From contig NZ_FWEX01000005.1 of NCBI RefSeq assembly GCF_900170025.1, positions 357,073-421,072 of the forward strand: DNA of 64,000 nt, written 5' to 3'. Below are positions 17,829 through 26,720 of the stretch, piece by piece. This DNA is from Nitrospira sp. ND1. Its GTDB lineage: Bacteria > Nitrospirota > Nitrospiria > Nitrospirales > Nitrospiraceae. Each line of letters starts with the position of its first letter. The stretch's first letter is position 1. The position numbers were made by a program, and so were the translations under genes. The notes under the pieces were generated by a model, which did no database searches, was not told where the DNA came from, and saw only the letters and a list, made by a program, of their open reading frames with translations.

Positions 17829-18200
17829 ATGGTCCACCAGGTTTCGAATCACAAGGACCTCCCCGCAGCCGCCACCCATGCGAGCCAGAGCGGACCTCAA
17901 CATGCCGTTGACAAGAAGGCTGAGGCCCAGCTCCCTGAACCTGAGACGTCCACGACTGAGGTCAAAGGGGAGGTCAAAGGAAAGGATCTGGAACAGGCTC
18001 TGTCGCGGGTACGCGAGGTGTTCCAGAAGGCAGACTCCAGATTGGAGTTTAGCGTCGATCCGGATCTGGATCGGGTGGTGGTCAAGGTCATGGACGGGGA
18101 TTCCGGAACCGTGATCCGCCAGATTCCGCAGCAGGAAGTCATCGATCTTGCGAAGAGGTTGGAGACGCCGACCGGGCTGCTCCTGCACCACAAGGTGTGA
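17829..18200 (+). CDS. flaG: FlaG family protein
   Basis: A 123-residue protein with a variable charged N-terminal half and a conserved C-terminal domain: LEFSVDPDLDRVVVKVMD, then IRQIPQQEVIDLAKRL. This is the FlaG domain, found between flagellin and fliD in many bacteria and linked to filament length. The ribosome site GAGGAGGG precedes the ATG. The N-terminal 50 residues are rich in Glu, Lys and Thr and probably disordered. Cytoplasmic or filament-associated location is not known with certainty for the family. Confidence 0.85.
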   Translation: MVHQVSNHKDLPAAATHASQSGPQHAVDKKAEAQLPEPETSTTEVKGEVKGKDLEQALSRVREVFQKADSRLEFSVDPDLDRVVVKVMDGDSGTVIRQIPQQEVIDLAKRLETPTGLLLHHKV

Positions 18201-18227
18201 CCTGCTTCACGACATGAAAGGGATGTC

Positions 18228-19619
18228 ATGGCGATTAGTTTCGGCGGGTTAGGAAATGGTGTGGACTTTGGTCAAGTCGTCTCCGAGTTGGCCAAAGTCC
18301 AACGCCTGCCCATCGACGCATTGACGGCGAAGAAGAAAGATCTACAGACCAAACTCACCGATTATGGCGCGCTCGGCAACAAGCTGCTCGCGCTTCAGAG
18401 CGCCGCGAATGCCCTCCGGCTTCCCAGCAGCTTCAATCGATCTACCAGCACCGTCAGCGATGACAACATTCTCACGGCTCAAGCCGGCGCGGGAGCAGCG
18501 ACCGGCAGTTATACGGTGCAAGTCACTCAGCTGGCCAAAGCCAATCAAATTACGAACAAAGCCGTCAAGGCGGTCTCCGGCACCACTGAAGTAGTCTCGA
18601 GCGGCGCCGGCACCTTTACCTTTCGGGTCGGAAGCGGAACGGATCAAACGGTCACCCTCAGCGCCGGCGCGACACTCGACGATCTTCGTTCTGCGATCAA
18701 CGATCTGGGAGCCGGTGTGACCGCCTCCGTGATCAATACGGGAACGGAAGCAAGCCCGGCCTATCGACTGACGTTAACCGCAACCGCATCGGGCGCGGCC
18801 AATACCATCACCGTGGTGACCGATACGACCACTCTCGATTTCACGAACACGACCGGGACGGGCGGCAACGATACGCTGCAGGCAGGGCAGAATGCCATCG
18901 TAGTGATCGGCGATCCCGACCAAACCACGATTTCCATCGAGCGCGCGTCCAACGTCATCTCCGATGCGATTCCGGACGTCACCCTCACGCTCAAATCGAA
19001 AACCGTCACGACTCCCGATCCGGAACCGGTCACGGTGAATATCAGCAACGACCCCGCGAGCGTCAAGACCAATATCAAAACCCTGGTGACTGCCTATAAC
19101 GACATCGTGAAGTTCGTCAACGATCGGACCGGGTACGACATCACGACGAAGACCGGCGGGATCTTCTTTAACGAGAGCACGGCGAAAAACGTCTTGAGCC
19201 AGTTGCGTACGGCCATCTCCGGAGAGGTCAGTGAACTCTCCACCTATAAGTCGCTTGGCGCGGTTGGATTTAAAACGGAACGAGACGGGACACTCACTAT
19301 TGATGACGCCAAGTTAGACTCGGCGATGGCGAGCAACTATGTCGCCACCCGGGCCTTGTTTGTGACGCAGACGACCTCGAGCGGCATTGCAGACCGTATC
19401 GTGAAAGCGGTCGACTTCCTCGACAGCGTCGACAGCGGCGCCTTCACGGTTCGAAAAAACTCCATCACCAGCCAGATCAGCAGACTCACCGATCAAATCG
19501 GCCGCAAAGAAGATATCGCCTCGCAATATGAGGAGCGACTGCGACTTCAATTCGCCTCATTGGATGGATTGTTACAGAAACTACAATCACAAACCAGCGC
19601 CCTTCAGGCGCTCAGATAA
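18228..19619 (+). CDS. fliD: Flagellar filament cap protein FliD (HAP2)
   Basis: A 463-residue FliD. The N-terminal domain begins SFGGLGNGVDFGQVVSELA and the C-terminal coiled-coil domain ends in LRLQFASLDGLLQKLQSQTS, both typical. The middle is Thr/Ala-rich beta structure. FliD caps the growing filament and helps flagellin subunits fold into place. It lies 27 bases after flaG and 14 before fliS, giving the usual flaG-fliD-fliS order. The length is in the normal range. Confidence 0.93.
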   Translation: MAISFGGLGNGVDFGQVVSELAKVQRLPIDALTAKKKDLQTKLTDYGALGNKLLALQSAANALRLPSSFNRSTSTVSDDNILTAQAGAGAATGSYTVQVTQLAKANQITNKAVKAVSGTTEVVSSGAGTFTFRVGSGTDQTVTLSAGATLDDLRSAINDLGAGVTASVINTGTEASPAYRLTLTATASGAANTITVVTDTTTLDFTNTTGTGGNDTLQAGQNAIVVIGDPDQTTISIERASNVISDAIPDVTLTLKSKTVTTPDPEPVTVNISNDPASVKTNIKTLVTAYNDIVKFVNDRTGYDITTKTGGIFFNESTAKNVLSQLRTAISGEVSELSTYKSLGAVGFKTERDGTLTIDDAKLDSAMASNYVATRALFVTQTTSSGIADRIVKAVDFLDSVDSGAFTVRKNSITSQISRLTDQIGRKEDIASQYEERLRLQFASLDGLLQKLQSQTSALQALR

Positions 19620-19633
19620 GTTATAAGGTCATT

Positions 19634-20026
19634 ATGATCGCCACCGCCGCGAACGCCTATCAACAGACTCAAGTCATGACCGCCAGCCGAGTGCAACTGA
19701 TCGTGCTGCTGTACGATTCCGCGATTCAATCGATGGAGCTGGCCCGGGAAGCCATTCTGACGAACCACTACAAGGACAAGGCCCGTTTTCTCGATCGCAG
19801 TATCGCGATTGTCGGGGAACTGTCCAGCGTCCTGGACTTCGAGCGAGGCGGTGAGATCGCGGTCTCGTTGCACCGGTTGTATGACTACATGGTGCAGCAG
19901 TGTATCCAGGCCAACCTTCGGCACAACGGCAAGCACCTGGACGGACCGATTCGCTGCCTGACGACACTACGAGAAGGTTGGCACGTTGTTGCGAGGCAAG
20001 AAGCGGTGGCGCATGTCGGCAGCTAG
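19634..20026 (+). CDS. fliS: Flagellar export chaperone FliS
   Basis: A 130-residue FliS. AANAYQQTQVMTASRVQLIV and LLYDSAIQSMELARE at the N-terminus are the conserved helix region that binds the C-terminal end of flagellin in the cytoplasm and prevents premature polymerisation. The four-helix length is normal, with a short extra C-terminal tail. The gene overlaps the next one by 14 bases. Confidence 0.92.
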   Translation: MIATAANAYQQTQVMTASRVQLIVLLYDSAIQSMELAREAILTNHYKDKARFLDRSIAIVGELSSVLDFERGGEIAVSLHRLYDYMVQQCIQANLRHNGKHLDGPIRCLTTLREGWHVVARQEAVAHVGS

Positions 20027-20357
20027 TTCACTCGATACCGGTCCTCTCCACGATCACCGCTCCATCGAACAGCTCACCATTCAAGCTCTGGAGGCCGCCC
20101 GCGCCGGCGACTGGGATCAAGTCGACGCCTGCTATAGCGCGCGCGGAATCAGGCTGGCGGCCTGCGAACTCGATCGCACAGTCGCGCAACAACTGCTGCG
20201 CATGGATGAAGAAGTTCGCGCGGCCATCCTGGTGGCGCAGGCAGGAATATCCGGCCAATTAGCCGATGCCGCCCAAGTGAAACGACACCTGCGCCAATTA
20301 CGTGAAAGTAGCGGACAACTTGCTTCCGAGCGTGTCACGATAGATCGTGAAGCCTGA
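20013..20357 (+). CDS. Small helical protein in the FliT position
   Basis: A 114-residue protein, predicted helical and charged, starting at the ATG at 20013 inside the end of fliS. The overlap suggests translational coupling. In many flagellar operons fliT, the FliD chaperone, follows fliS and has this size and helical nature. The sequence itself is too divergent for me to assign it to FliT: visible segments are SIEQLTIQALEAARAGDWDQ and QVKRHLRQLRESSGQLASER. The assignment rests on position and size only. Confidence 0.7.
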   Translation: MSAASSLDTGPLHDHRSIEQLTIQALEAARAGDWDQVDACYSARGIRLAACELDRTVAQQLLRMDEEVRAAILVAQAGISGQLADAAQVKRHLRQLRESSGQLASERVTIDREA

Positions 20358-20413
20358 CGCGCTGAGCCCGGGCGACATGCCTCGGTCGTTTTCCTTCACC
20401 GCAGAGGTTCGGT

Positions 20414-21025
20414 ATGACTCCGTCACATGACCGGTTTCGTCAGGCCCCCCACACCGATAGCAAGAATGAAGAGCGTCGCGAATGGTTGCGCATCGAAGAT
20501 CGCTTGCTACTCGAGTACCGTCGTTTCGACGAACCGGCCGAAGCCATGAACGCCCATCTCCCTCCGGCGACAGAAGATACGATCGCCACGGCCGTGTCGA
20601 AACCGACGATTGATCTGCTGGTCCGGGCAGGGGAGACGTTTGCAAGCTCGCCGTTATTACCCTGGGTCTCAAAAATCGACTGGATGCTGGAGACGATTCT
20701 CAAGTCCCTCGTGAAAAGTCATCCCGGGAGCGTCGCCATCGCACGGCTGACCGATGTCGATATCAGCGCCGGCGGGCTGGGCTTCGATACCCCGCGTCAG
20801 TTTCAGGCAGAGGACCTGTTGGTGCTGAAGGTGATCCTGCCTCCATTCAGCATGATCGAGGCCACGGCGCGCATCATCCGGGTGACTCCGGCCGAGAGGG
20901 ACTCGACGGGCTATCATGTCGCCACACAGTTTATGGAGTTGGGCGGGGACGAGCAGGAGCTGATTATCCGGCATATTCTGCAGGTGCAAGCCGAACGTCT
21001 GCGGGCGAGAAAATCCGCGCACTAA
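20414..21025 (+). CDS. PilZ domain protein
   Basis: A 203-residue protein. ERREWLRIED near residue 18 resembles the PilZ RxxxR motif, and TDVDISAGGLGFDTP near residue 112 matches the D/NxSxxG motif. Together they form the cyclic di-GMP site by family knowledge. About 80 residues separate the two, more than in a minimal PilZ domain, so the N-terminal motif assignment is less certain. It probably links c-di-GMP to flagellar function. The TAA stop is the first three bases of a dispersed repeat element, so the C-terminus may have been set by that insertion. Confidence 0.75.
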   Translation: MTPSHDRFRQAPHTDSKNEERREWLRIEDRLLLEYRRFDEPAEAMNAHLPPATEDTIATAVSKPTIDLLVRAGETFASSPLLPWVSKIDWMLETILKSLVKSHPGSVAIARLTDVDISAGGLGFDTPRQFQAEDLLVLKVILPPFSMIEATARIIRVTPAERDSTGYHVATQFMELGGDEQELIIRHILQVQAERLRARKSAH

Positions 21026-21266
21026 CCCGGACTATTCATGAATACCTGCTCCGGCGTCCGATCCTGTCTCCCGGCGAGGCTGTTCTCGTTCAGCCGCCCG
21101 GCCGCCTCACCGGCTCGGCGGCGCGCACAGACGTGGCGCTCTTTAGTCATCACGCCGTGCGCCCTCGACGAACTGCAAATACGCCTGCGTCGACCTTACG
21201 TGCGAGAGGCCTCGGCGGGCTTCCGTCTCGAACGCCTCGCGACGACATCCATAAATAATCCGGCTA
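21023..21266 (-). repeat. Palindromic dispersed element, copy 1
   Basis: Ends resemble inverted TAGCCCGGATTATTCATGAA: TAACCCGGACTATTCATGAA on the left and its inverse ending in ATAATCCGGCTA on the right. The sequence is the reverse complement of copies at 49727 and 51740, but about 65 bases longer because of an internal insertion near 21073-21140. It fills the gap between the convergent PilZ and MinD/ParA genes. It contains no transposase, so it is MITE- or REP-like. Confidence 0.75.
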
Positions 21267-21321
21267 ACCTGTCGGATCCGCGGCTCTCCGCGAGGAACCT
21301 GGATCCGGCGAATGCTGCGGC

Positions 21322-22251
21322 CTATGCCGCCTGTTCAGGTGAGGGAGCGGTTTCAGCCTGAGTCGTTTCCGGGTGAGCCAGGAGAGTAAGGAGCGTCTGA
21401 GCGGCTTTCTCGAGAGCCAGGGATGCGGGCGCCGTGGGCTCAAATTCGACGACCGGAAGATAACTACGCACTGCACGTGTCATCGCCGGATCATCCGGAA
21501 TCTCTCCCAGCATCATCAGATCCCCGCCGACATATTCCTGCAACAGCTTCTTCAACTGCAGCACATTCACACGCGACTTCCCGGACACCCGATTCACGAT
21601 CAGGTAGGGGTGAAATCCCTGGAGTGTCCGGCTGGCGGTCTCCTTGGCATTGGGATCGGTTTCGCTGACCGCCTGGATGACCTCATCGATGCTGCAGAAA
21701 TCCCGATCGGAGAGGGTCTCTGTGACGGCATCGCGCGACAGGAAGGCCGACAAGACACGACGAATCGCTGCCAACTTGATAAATCGGTAGAGGTCGAGCA
21801 CCGACGTCGGATCCGGAGTGGCCACTGTCAGATAGTGGTCCGCCATCAGAAAGAAGTCCAGCGCATGATAACTGGTGCCTGCGCCGATATCGACAACGAT
21901 GACGTCGGCTTGCAGTTGCCGGAAATGGCGAATCAACCGCTTTTTTTTGGCATAGGGAAGATTGGCCGTCGCCAGGGTATCGCCTGTGCCGGGAATCAAC
22001 TGGAGAAAGGGGTGTGCCGAGACCTGCTGGAGGACGTCATCCAAACGTTCAACCCGCCGTTCTACAAAATCCGTCAAGGTGCGGGGAGGGTTGAGCATGC
22101 CGAACAGAATATGGGCATCCGCTCCACCCACGTCCAGATCCGCCAAAACCACCCGCTTGCCTTGTTTGGCCAATAACATGGACAGATTGGCAGCGATCAC
22201 GCTTTTTCCTACACCGCCCTTGCCTGAGCCGATTGAAACGATCATCGCCAT
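21322..22251 (-). CDS. MinD/ParA-family ATPase (FlhG/FleN-like)
   Basis: About 309 residues from an ATG at 22251; an upstream TTG at 22314 would add 21 basic residues. The deviant Walker A motif GSGKGGVGKS, VLADLDVGGAD and VIVVDIGAGTSYHALDFFL are those of the MinD/ParA superfamily. FlhG/FleN members set flagellar number with FlhF; here the location beside filament genes favours that reading. The N-terminal FlhF-activating motif (DQAxxLR) is not seen, and no flhF lies in the window. The C-terminal 40 residues end in an acidic, Thr/Gln-rich tail. It is convergent to the filament operon. Confidence 0.8.
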   Translation of the reverse strand: MAMIVSIGSGKGGVGKSVIAANLSMLLAKQGKRVVLADLDVGGADAHILFGMLNPPRTLTDFVERRVERLDDVLQQVSAHPFLQLIPGTGDTLATANLPYAKKKRLIRHFRQLQADVIVVDIGAGTSYHALDFFLMADHYLTVATPDPTSVLDLYRFIKLAAIRRVLSAFLSRDAVTETLSDRDFCSIDEVIQAVSETDPNAKETASRTLQGFHPYLIVNRVSGKSRVNVLQLKKLLQEYVGGDLMMLGEIPDDPAMTRAVRSYLPVVEFEPTAPASLALEKAAQTLLTLLAHPETTQAETAPSPEQAA

Positions 22252-22411
22252 AAGGAATGGTCTCTCACCGTTGTGTGTGTTTCGCCGTTTCTTCTTTCGG
22301 TCTGCCTGGAGCAAAACATAAGCACCATCGACCGGCAGCGCAGTACATCCCTCGTCACCGCTGAATTGTCCTACCGTGCCTATTAAACCCCATCACCTAA
22401 GAACGGGCAAC

Positions 22412-22439
22412 TAAAGTTTGAGACGGCGCCCACCGATAT
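22412..22439 (+). promoter_or_regulatory. Possible sigma-28-type promoter before the chemotaxis operon
   Basis: TAAA, 16 bases, then ACCGATAT. The -35 part is perfect, and the -10 part matches GCCGATAA at 6 of 8. It is only 10 bases before the ATG at 22450, so that small gene would be nearly leaderless, and the transcript would continue into cheR. The spacer is one base longer than at the flagellin promoter. Confidence 0.5.
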
Positions 22440-22449
22440 CGTATCCGTC

Positions 22450-22680
22450 ATGAATGATGCCATCACAGCAACAACCAAAGTGAACCTCGACGGTGCATCG
22501 CCTTCGGACAGCGAAATTCTAACCGTGCTGGATGTCGCGCGCTTTCTGCGCGTGCCCAAGTCCACGGTCTATAAGCTCGCGCGCCTCGGACAATTGCCGG
22601 CGTCCAAAATCGGAAAGCATTGGCGGTTTCTTCGACGCGATATTCACGACTGGATGCACAACCGGACTCAGCAGAGCTGA
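22450..22680 (+). CDS. Small helix-turn-helix (excisionase/MerR-like) DNA-binding protein
   Basis: A 76-residue protein. Residues 24-70 form a helix-turn-helix of the excisionase/HTH_17 type: LTVLDVARFLRVPKSTVYKL and then IGKHWRFLRRDIHDWM. Such proteins act as small regulators or recombination directionality factors. No integrase is nearby, so a regulatory role at the head of the chemotaxis operon is more likely. There is no clear ribosome site, and a promoter-like site ends 10 bases upstream, suggesting leaderless translation or a different start. Confidence 0.8.
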   Translation: MNDAITATTKVNLDGASPSDSEILTVLDVARFLRVPKSTVYKLARLGQLPASKIGKHWRFLRRDIHDWMHNRTQQS

Positions 22681-22790
22681 TCTCTGTCTGAGAGAGCATC
22701 TGCCGGGGTTCCAGAAGCATGAGCCACCCGGGCGGCGTTGTCGTCCGATGCTCGAGCCCATCACCACGGACGGGTTAGACGAGGGAATCG

Positions 22791-23654
22791 ATGGCCGACA
22801 CCAACACGGTAAGAAAAGCGGATCTCCCCGCGCCCAAGCTGTCTCCCGACACGTTCAAACAGCTGAGGGATCTGATCTATGAAAAGACCGGCATATTCTT
22901 TCAGGACAATAAGACCTATCTGCTGGAAAGCCGGCTCCTCCCTCGATTAAAGGCCTGCCACTGTCAGACGTTCGAGAGTTATCTCAACTTCCTGCGCTTC
23001 GATGCATACCGGGACCGTGAAGTCACCGAACTCTATACGGTCATCACCACCAATGAGACCTACTTTTTCCGCGACGAGGCTCAGCTCGACAGCTTCATGA
23101 AGGTCATGATCCCGGAAGTGATGAAGACGAATGCGGGCACAAAACAGATCCGCATCTGGAGTGCCGCCTGCTCCACGGGCGATGAGCCTTATACCCTTGC
23201 CCTGCTGCTGCGGGACTATGCTCCGCTCTCAGGCTGGACCATCGACATCCTGGGAACTGATATCAGCGAAAATGTTCTGAACATTGCGCGGACCGCGACC
23301 TACAGTTCCCACTCCCTGCGGAAAGTCCCGCCAGGCATGCTGGCAAAATATTTCACCGGCAAACAAGAGCAGCAGACGCTCGTGCCTCAGGTGAAGGACA
23401 TGGTGCGGTTCATGAACGTGAACCTCTACGACCGCCCCAGACTCAAGCTGATCCGCGGCATCGACATCGTGTTCTGCCGCAACTGCCTGATCTATTTCGA
23501 CGAAAAAGCCAAAGGGCAGATCGTATCGGACCTGCGCGACGCCTTGCGCCCCAAAGGCTACTTGATGATCGGATTCTCAGAAACATTGCACGACACCACC
23601 GGGCTTTTCAGAACCATTCATGCGGGCCGTTCCGTCATTCATGAGAAACAGTAA
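22791..23654 (+). CDS. cheR: Chemotaxis protein methyltransferase CheR (first set)
   Basis: A 287-residue CheR. The N-terminal helical domain is followed by the SAM-binding domain: IWSAACSTGDEPYTLALLL, DILGTDISENVL and DIVFCRNCLIYFD. It methylates glutamates of chemoreceptors in the cytoplasm using SAM, opposing CheB. It heads the first chemosensory set, 12 bases before cheY. A second cheR lies at 41087. Confidence 0.93.
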   Translation: MADTNTVRKADLPAPKLSPDTFKQLRDLIYEKTGIFFQDNKTYLLESRLLPRLKACHCQTFESYLNFLRFDAYRDREVTELYTVITTNETYFFRDEAQLDSFMKVMIPEVMKTNAGTKQIRIWSAACSTGDEPYTLALLLRDYAPLSGWTIDILGTDISENVLNIARTATYSSHSLRKVPPGMLAKYFTGKQEQQTLVPQVKDMVRFMNVNLYDRPRLKLIRGIDIVFCRNCLIYFDEKAKGQIVSDLRDALRPKGYLMIGFSETLHDTTGLFRTIHAGRSVIHEKQ

Positions 23655-23666
23655 GGAGGATGATTC

Positions 23667-24047
23667 ATGCCAGCCGATCCAAATATGAAGATTCTCGTCG
23701 TCGATGACATGTCCACCATGCGCCGCATCGTGAAAAATATCCTGAAGCAGCTCGGCTTCAACAATTTAGAGGAAGCCGAAAACGGGCAGGAAGCGCTGAC
23801 CAAGTTAAAAGCCGACACCTACGGCTTCGTGGTGTCGGACTGGAACATGCCGGTCATGATGGGCATCGATATGCTGCGCGCTATTCGTGCGGACGAAAAA
23901 CTTAAGAAAATCCCAGTGCTGATGGTCACAGCCGAAGCGCAGAAAGAGAATCTGATGGAGGCCGTCCAGGCCGGCGTCAGCAACTATGTCGTCAAGCCGT
24001 TCACCGCCGAGACGATGCAGGAGAAGATCAACAAGATTTTCAAGTAG
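23667..24047 (+). CDS. cheY: Chemotaxis response regulator CheY (first set)
   Basis: A 126-residue single receiver domain. [14 protein letters not shown] gives the acidic pair, [12 protein letters not shown] the phospho-acceptor Asp, MVTAEA the Thr switch and YVVKPF the Lys. Phosphorylated by CheA, it binds the flagellar switch. AAGGAGG lies upstream of the ATG. The gene order cheR-cheY-cheZ-cheA supports this as the motor-facing CheY. Confidence 0.95.
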   Translation: MPADPNMKILVVDDMSTMRRIVKNILKQLGFNNLEEAENGQEALTKLKADTYGFVVSDWNMPVMMGIDMLRAIRADEKLKKIPVLMVTAEAQKENLMEAVQAGVSNYVVKPFTAETMQEKINKIFK

Positions 24048-24073
24048 TCGGCTCTTAACCGGTGAGGGTGACG

Positions 24074-24724
24074 ATGGCACAACCACAGGCGGCGGCAAAG
24101 AAGCAGATGGCGGTCAATGAGGATGAGCAGGAGGAAAAGGCGCCTGACACGAAACTCTACGAGGAGCTCGGAGAACTGGCACGCTTCATCGATACCACGA
24201 TGAAGACGCTCTCCGAATTCAGCGCCCCGGTCAATGCATCGACGGAACAGTTGCCGCAAGCGCAGACGCACCTGCTCAATCTGAAAACCCAGACCGAACA
24301 GGGAACACACCGGGTCATGCTTGAAGTGGAGGCCATCCAGGACAACCATGCCCAAATCAGTAAGATGCTGAAGGAGATGACACAGACGCTCCAGCAAGCA
24401 CAGGTGTCCCCCGCGCTCATACAACAGATGCACACACTGGGGCAGACCCTCGGGCAAGACGACAAGCGACTGCTCGATATTATGACGGCGCTGTCGTTCC
24501 AGGACCTGGTGGCGCAGAGCGTCAACAAACTCGTCACGATTCTGGATGAAGTCGAGCACAAGCTGCTTCAGCTCGTGGTGGTCTTCGGTCCCTATCAAAA
24601 ACAGGCTGCGAAGACCGATCAGGGCAAAGCCAGCGAAATGTTGAAGCAACTGGAAGCGACGAAGAATACATCGATGGATCAGGACCTCGCGGACGAAATC
24701 TTGAAGCAATTCGGTTTTAACTGA
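24074..24724 (+). CDS. cheZ: Protein phosphatase CheZ
   Basis: About 216 residues from the ATG at 24074; an in-frame GTG at 24062 is an alternative. The long helical middle ends in a segment DIMTALSFQDLVAQSV, the conserved catalytic region of CheZ with the key Asp/Gln, and the C-terminus DLADEILKQFGFN resembles the CheY-binding tail. It dephosphorylates CheY-P. It lies between cheY and cheA with gaps of 26 and 8 bases. Confidence 0.88.
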   Translation: MAQPQAAAKKQMAVNEDEQEEKAPDTKLYEELGELARFIDTTMKTLSEFSAPVNASTEQLPQAQTHLLNLKTQTEQGTHRVMLEVEAIQDNHAQISKMLKEMTQTLQQAQVSPALIQQMHTLGQTLGQDDKRLLDIMTALSFQDLVAQSVNKLVTILDEVEHKLLQLVVVFGPYQKQAAKTDQGKASEMLKQLEATKNTSMDQDLADEILKQFGFN

Positions 24725-24732
24725 GGTGGGTT

Positions 24733-26625
24733 ATGAGCGATGAAATGCAGGAAATACTGAACGACTTCCTGACCGAATCCAATGAGATGCTGGAAGTCTT
24801 GGATCAGCGATTCGTCACCCTGGAATCCGATCCCACGAACACGGACCTTTTGAACGAAATTTTCCGTGCGATGCATAGCATGAAAGGATCCGCCGGCTTT
24901 CTCGGCTTTAATCACCTGGTGGACGTCGCGCATCGCGGAGAGAACATTCTCAACAAACTGCGCCAGGCGGAAATGGCCGTCAACCCGGCGATCATCAGCG
25001 TCATTCTTGAAACCATCGATGTGATCAAAGCGATTATGGCCGACATTCGCGAGTCGGGTACCGACAACCATGTGGCCACGGCCGCCATCGCGTCCAAACT
25101 GGACGAGATCCTCAACGGCACAGCCCCGAGTGCGCCTCAGGCCTCGGCACATGTTGAACCAACGCCGGCTGCGCCGAAGGTCGACACGTTCACACCCGCT
25201 CAGGAGGCCTCGGCGGCGCCGACGCCGACGCTGGGTGAAATTCTGGTGAACGACGGCCTGGCCTCCAAAGAACAGGTCCTCGATGCACTCACCGCCCAAC
25301 AACACCAGCCGGAGCCCAAGACGCCGTTGGGCGAAATTCTGCTCCAGGCTAAAGCCATTACCGAGCGCGCCCTGGATCAGGCGCTCCACAAACAAGAAAA
25401 ACAGCCGAAACCTGTGGAAGAGGATGCCACCATCCGCGTGGAGACCAAGCGCCTCGACAGCGTGATGAACCTGGTCGGAGAGTTGGTCTTGGGTCGCAAT
25501 CGTCTGATCAAGATCGGGACGCAGTTGGAACAAAACCATGAGGCCGATCCCCAAGTGCGCGTCTTGAGCGAAACGCTCGCGCAACTCAATCTGGTAACCA
25601 CCGACTTGCAGCTCGCCGTCATGAAGACCCGTATGCTGCCGATCAAGAAGGTGTTTGCCAAGTTGCCTCGCATGGTGCGTGACCTCTCGCAGAAGCTCAA
25701 CAAGCAGGTGCATCTCGAAATGCGCGGCGAGGAAACCGAACTGGATAAGTCCGTCGCCGACGAAATCGGAGACCCCCTCGTGCACCTGGTGCGTAACGCC
25801 ATCGATCATGGCATTGAAACTCCGGCAGAACGACAGGCAAAGGGCAAGCAGGCAGGGGGGCAGCTCACCATTGCTGCCAGCCAGGAAGGCAACAGCATCG
25901 TCATTCGCATCAACGACGACGGTCGCGGCATTCAAGTCGAGAAAATCAAAGAAAAGGCGCTGGCGAAGGGTTTGGTCAGCGAAGCCGAGCTCGCGACGAT
26001 GGAGCATCGTGAAGTCTTGAACCTCATCTTCCTTCCTGGATTCAGCACGGCGGAACAGGTCACCGATGTGTCGGGTCGTGGCGTGGGCATGGATGTGGTA
26101 CGCACCAACATTCGAAAAATCAACGGCAGCGTGGATTTGGAATCCGAGCCAGGCAAAGGCAGCCAAATCATCATCAAGCTGCCGCTGACCATTGCAATCA
26201 TTCAGGCGTTGATGGTCGAAGTCGAACGCTCGATTTTCGCCATCCCGCTGAGCACCGTGATCGAAGCGGTCCGGATCTCACGGTCGGACATTAAGACGAT
26301 CAACGGGCGTGAAGTGCTGCATTTGCGAGATCGTGTCCTGCCGCTGATACGTCTGGCCCAGGAGTTCGATATCCCGACGGATAAAGAGCGTGAACGATTT
26401 TATGTCGTCGTCGCCGCGTTGGGCGATCGACGAGTCGGCGTAGTCGTCGATGAGCTTCGGTCCCAGGAGGAGGTCGTCATCAAGTCCATCTGGGACTATC
26501 TGGAAACGGTCAAAGGCGTGTCGGGAGCCACCATTACCGGCGAGGGTAAGGTCGTGTTGATTCTGGACACTTCGGAGTTGGTCCAGAACGCCCAGGCCTG
26601 GCACAACTCCGGAATGGCCGTCTAA
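24733..26625 (+). CDS. cheA: Chemotaxis histidine kinase CheA with repeat linker (first set)
   Basis: A 630-residue CheA. The Hpt domain (1-105) has the phospho-His in MHSMKGSAGF (His48). No normal P2 domain follows; instead residues about 166-225 hold two 23-residue repeats, each LGEIL...AL..Q, resembling the MshEN fold. P3 starts near 234 (RLDSVMNLVGELV). The ATPase domain has LVRNAIDHG, DDGRGI and GRGVGMDVV. The C-terminal CheW-like domain covers about 490-630. It receives receptor signals and phosphorylates CheY, CheB and CheV. The absence of P2 and the repeat linker are unusual compared with E. coli. Confidence 0.93.
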   Translation: MSDEMQEILNDFLTESNEMLEVLDQRFVTLESDPTNTDLLNEIFRAMHSMKGSAGFLGFNHLVDVAHRGENILNKLRQAEMAVNPAIISVILETIDVIKAIMADIRESGTDNHVATAAIASKLDEILNGTAPSAPQASAHVEPTPAAPKVDTFTPAQEASAAPTPTLGEILVNDGLASKEQVLDALTAQQHQPEPKTPLGEILLQAKAITERALDQALHKQEKQPKPVEEDATIRVETKRLDSVMNLVGELVLGRNRLIKIGTQLEQNHEADPQVRVLSETLAQLNLVTTDLQLAVMKTRMLPIKKVFAKLPRMVRDLSQKLNKQVHLEMRGEETELDKSVADEIGDPLVHLVRNAIDHGIETPAERQAKGKQAGGQLTIAASQEGNSIVIRINDDGRGIQVEKIKEKALAKGLVSEAELATMEHREVLNLIFLPGFSTAEQVTDVSGRGVGMDVVRTNIRKINGSVDLESEPGKGSQIIIKLPLTIAIIQALMVEVERSIFAIPLSTVIEAVRISRSDIKTINGREVLHLRDRVLPLIRLAQEFDIPTDKERERFYVVVAALGDRRVGVVVDELRSQEEVVIKSIWDYLETVKGVSGATITGEGKVVLILDTSELVQNAQAWHNSGMAV

Positions 26626-26662
26626 CGGTCGTCACGGCGGGTAAACAGAAACAAGTGAAGGA

Positions 26663-26689
26663 TAGTTACCTGGGTCGGCTAGGCGATAG
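26663..26689 (+). promoter_or_regulatory. Weak sigma-28-like site before cheV
   Basis: TAGT, 15 bases, then GGCGATAG, 31 bases before the cheV ATG. The -10 part matches the FliA consensus at 6 of 8, but the -35 part is poor (2 of 4). The 95-base gap between cheA and cheV makes a promoter plausible. Confidence 0.3.
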
Positions 26690-26720
26690 ATGAACAGCGA
26701 CGTGCGAGATCGGAGGAAGT

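Noticed and set aside
21038-21361. A 107-codon ORF in repeat copy 1, with similar frames in the other copies
   Set aside because: The shared sequence lies in the palindromic repeat, and no start site or protein family is evident. I treat the similarity as that of the DNA element.
24679-26166. A 495-codon minus-strand ORF
   Set aside because: Antisense to cheA; high in His and Phe as expected from reversed codons, with no domain.
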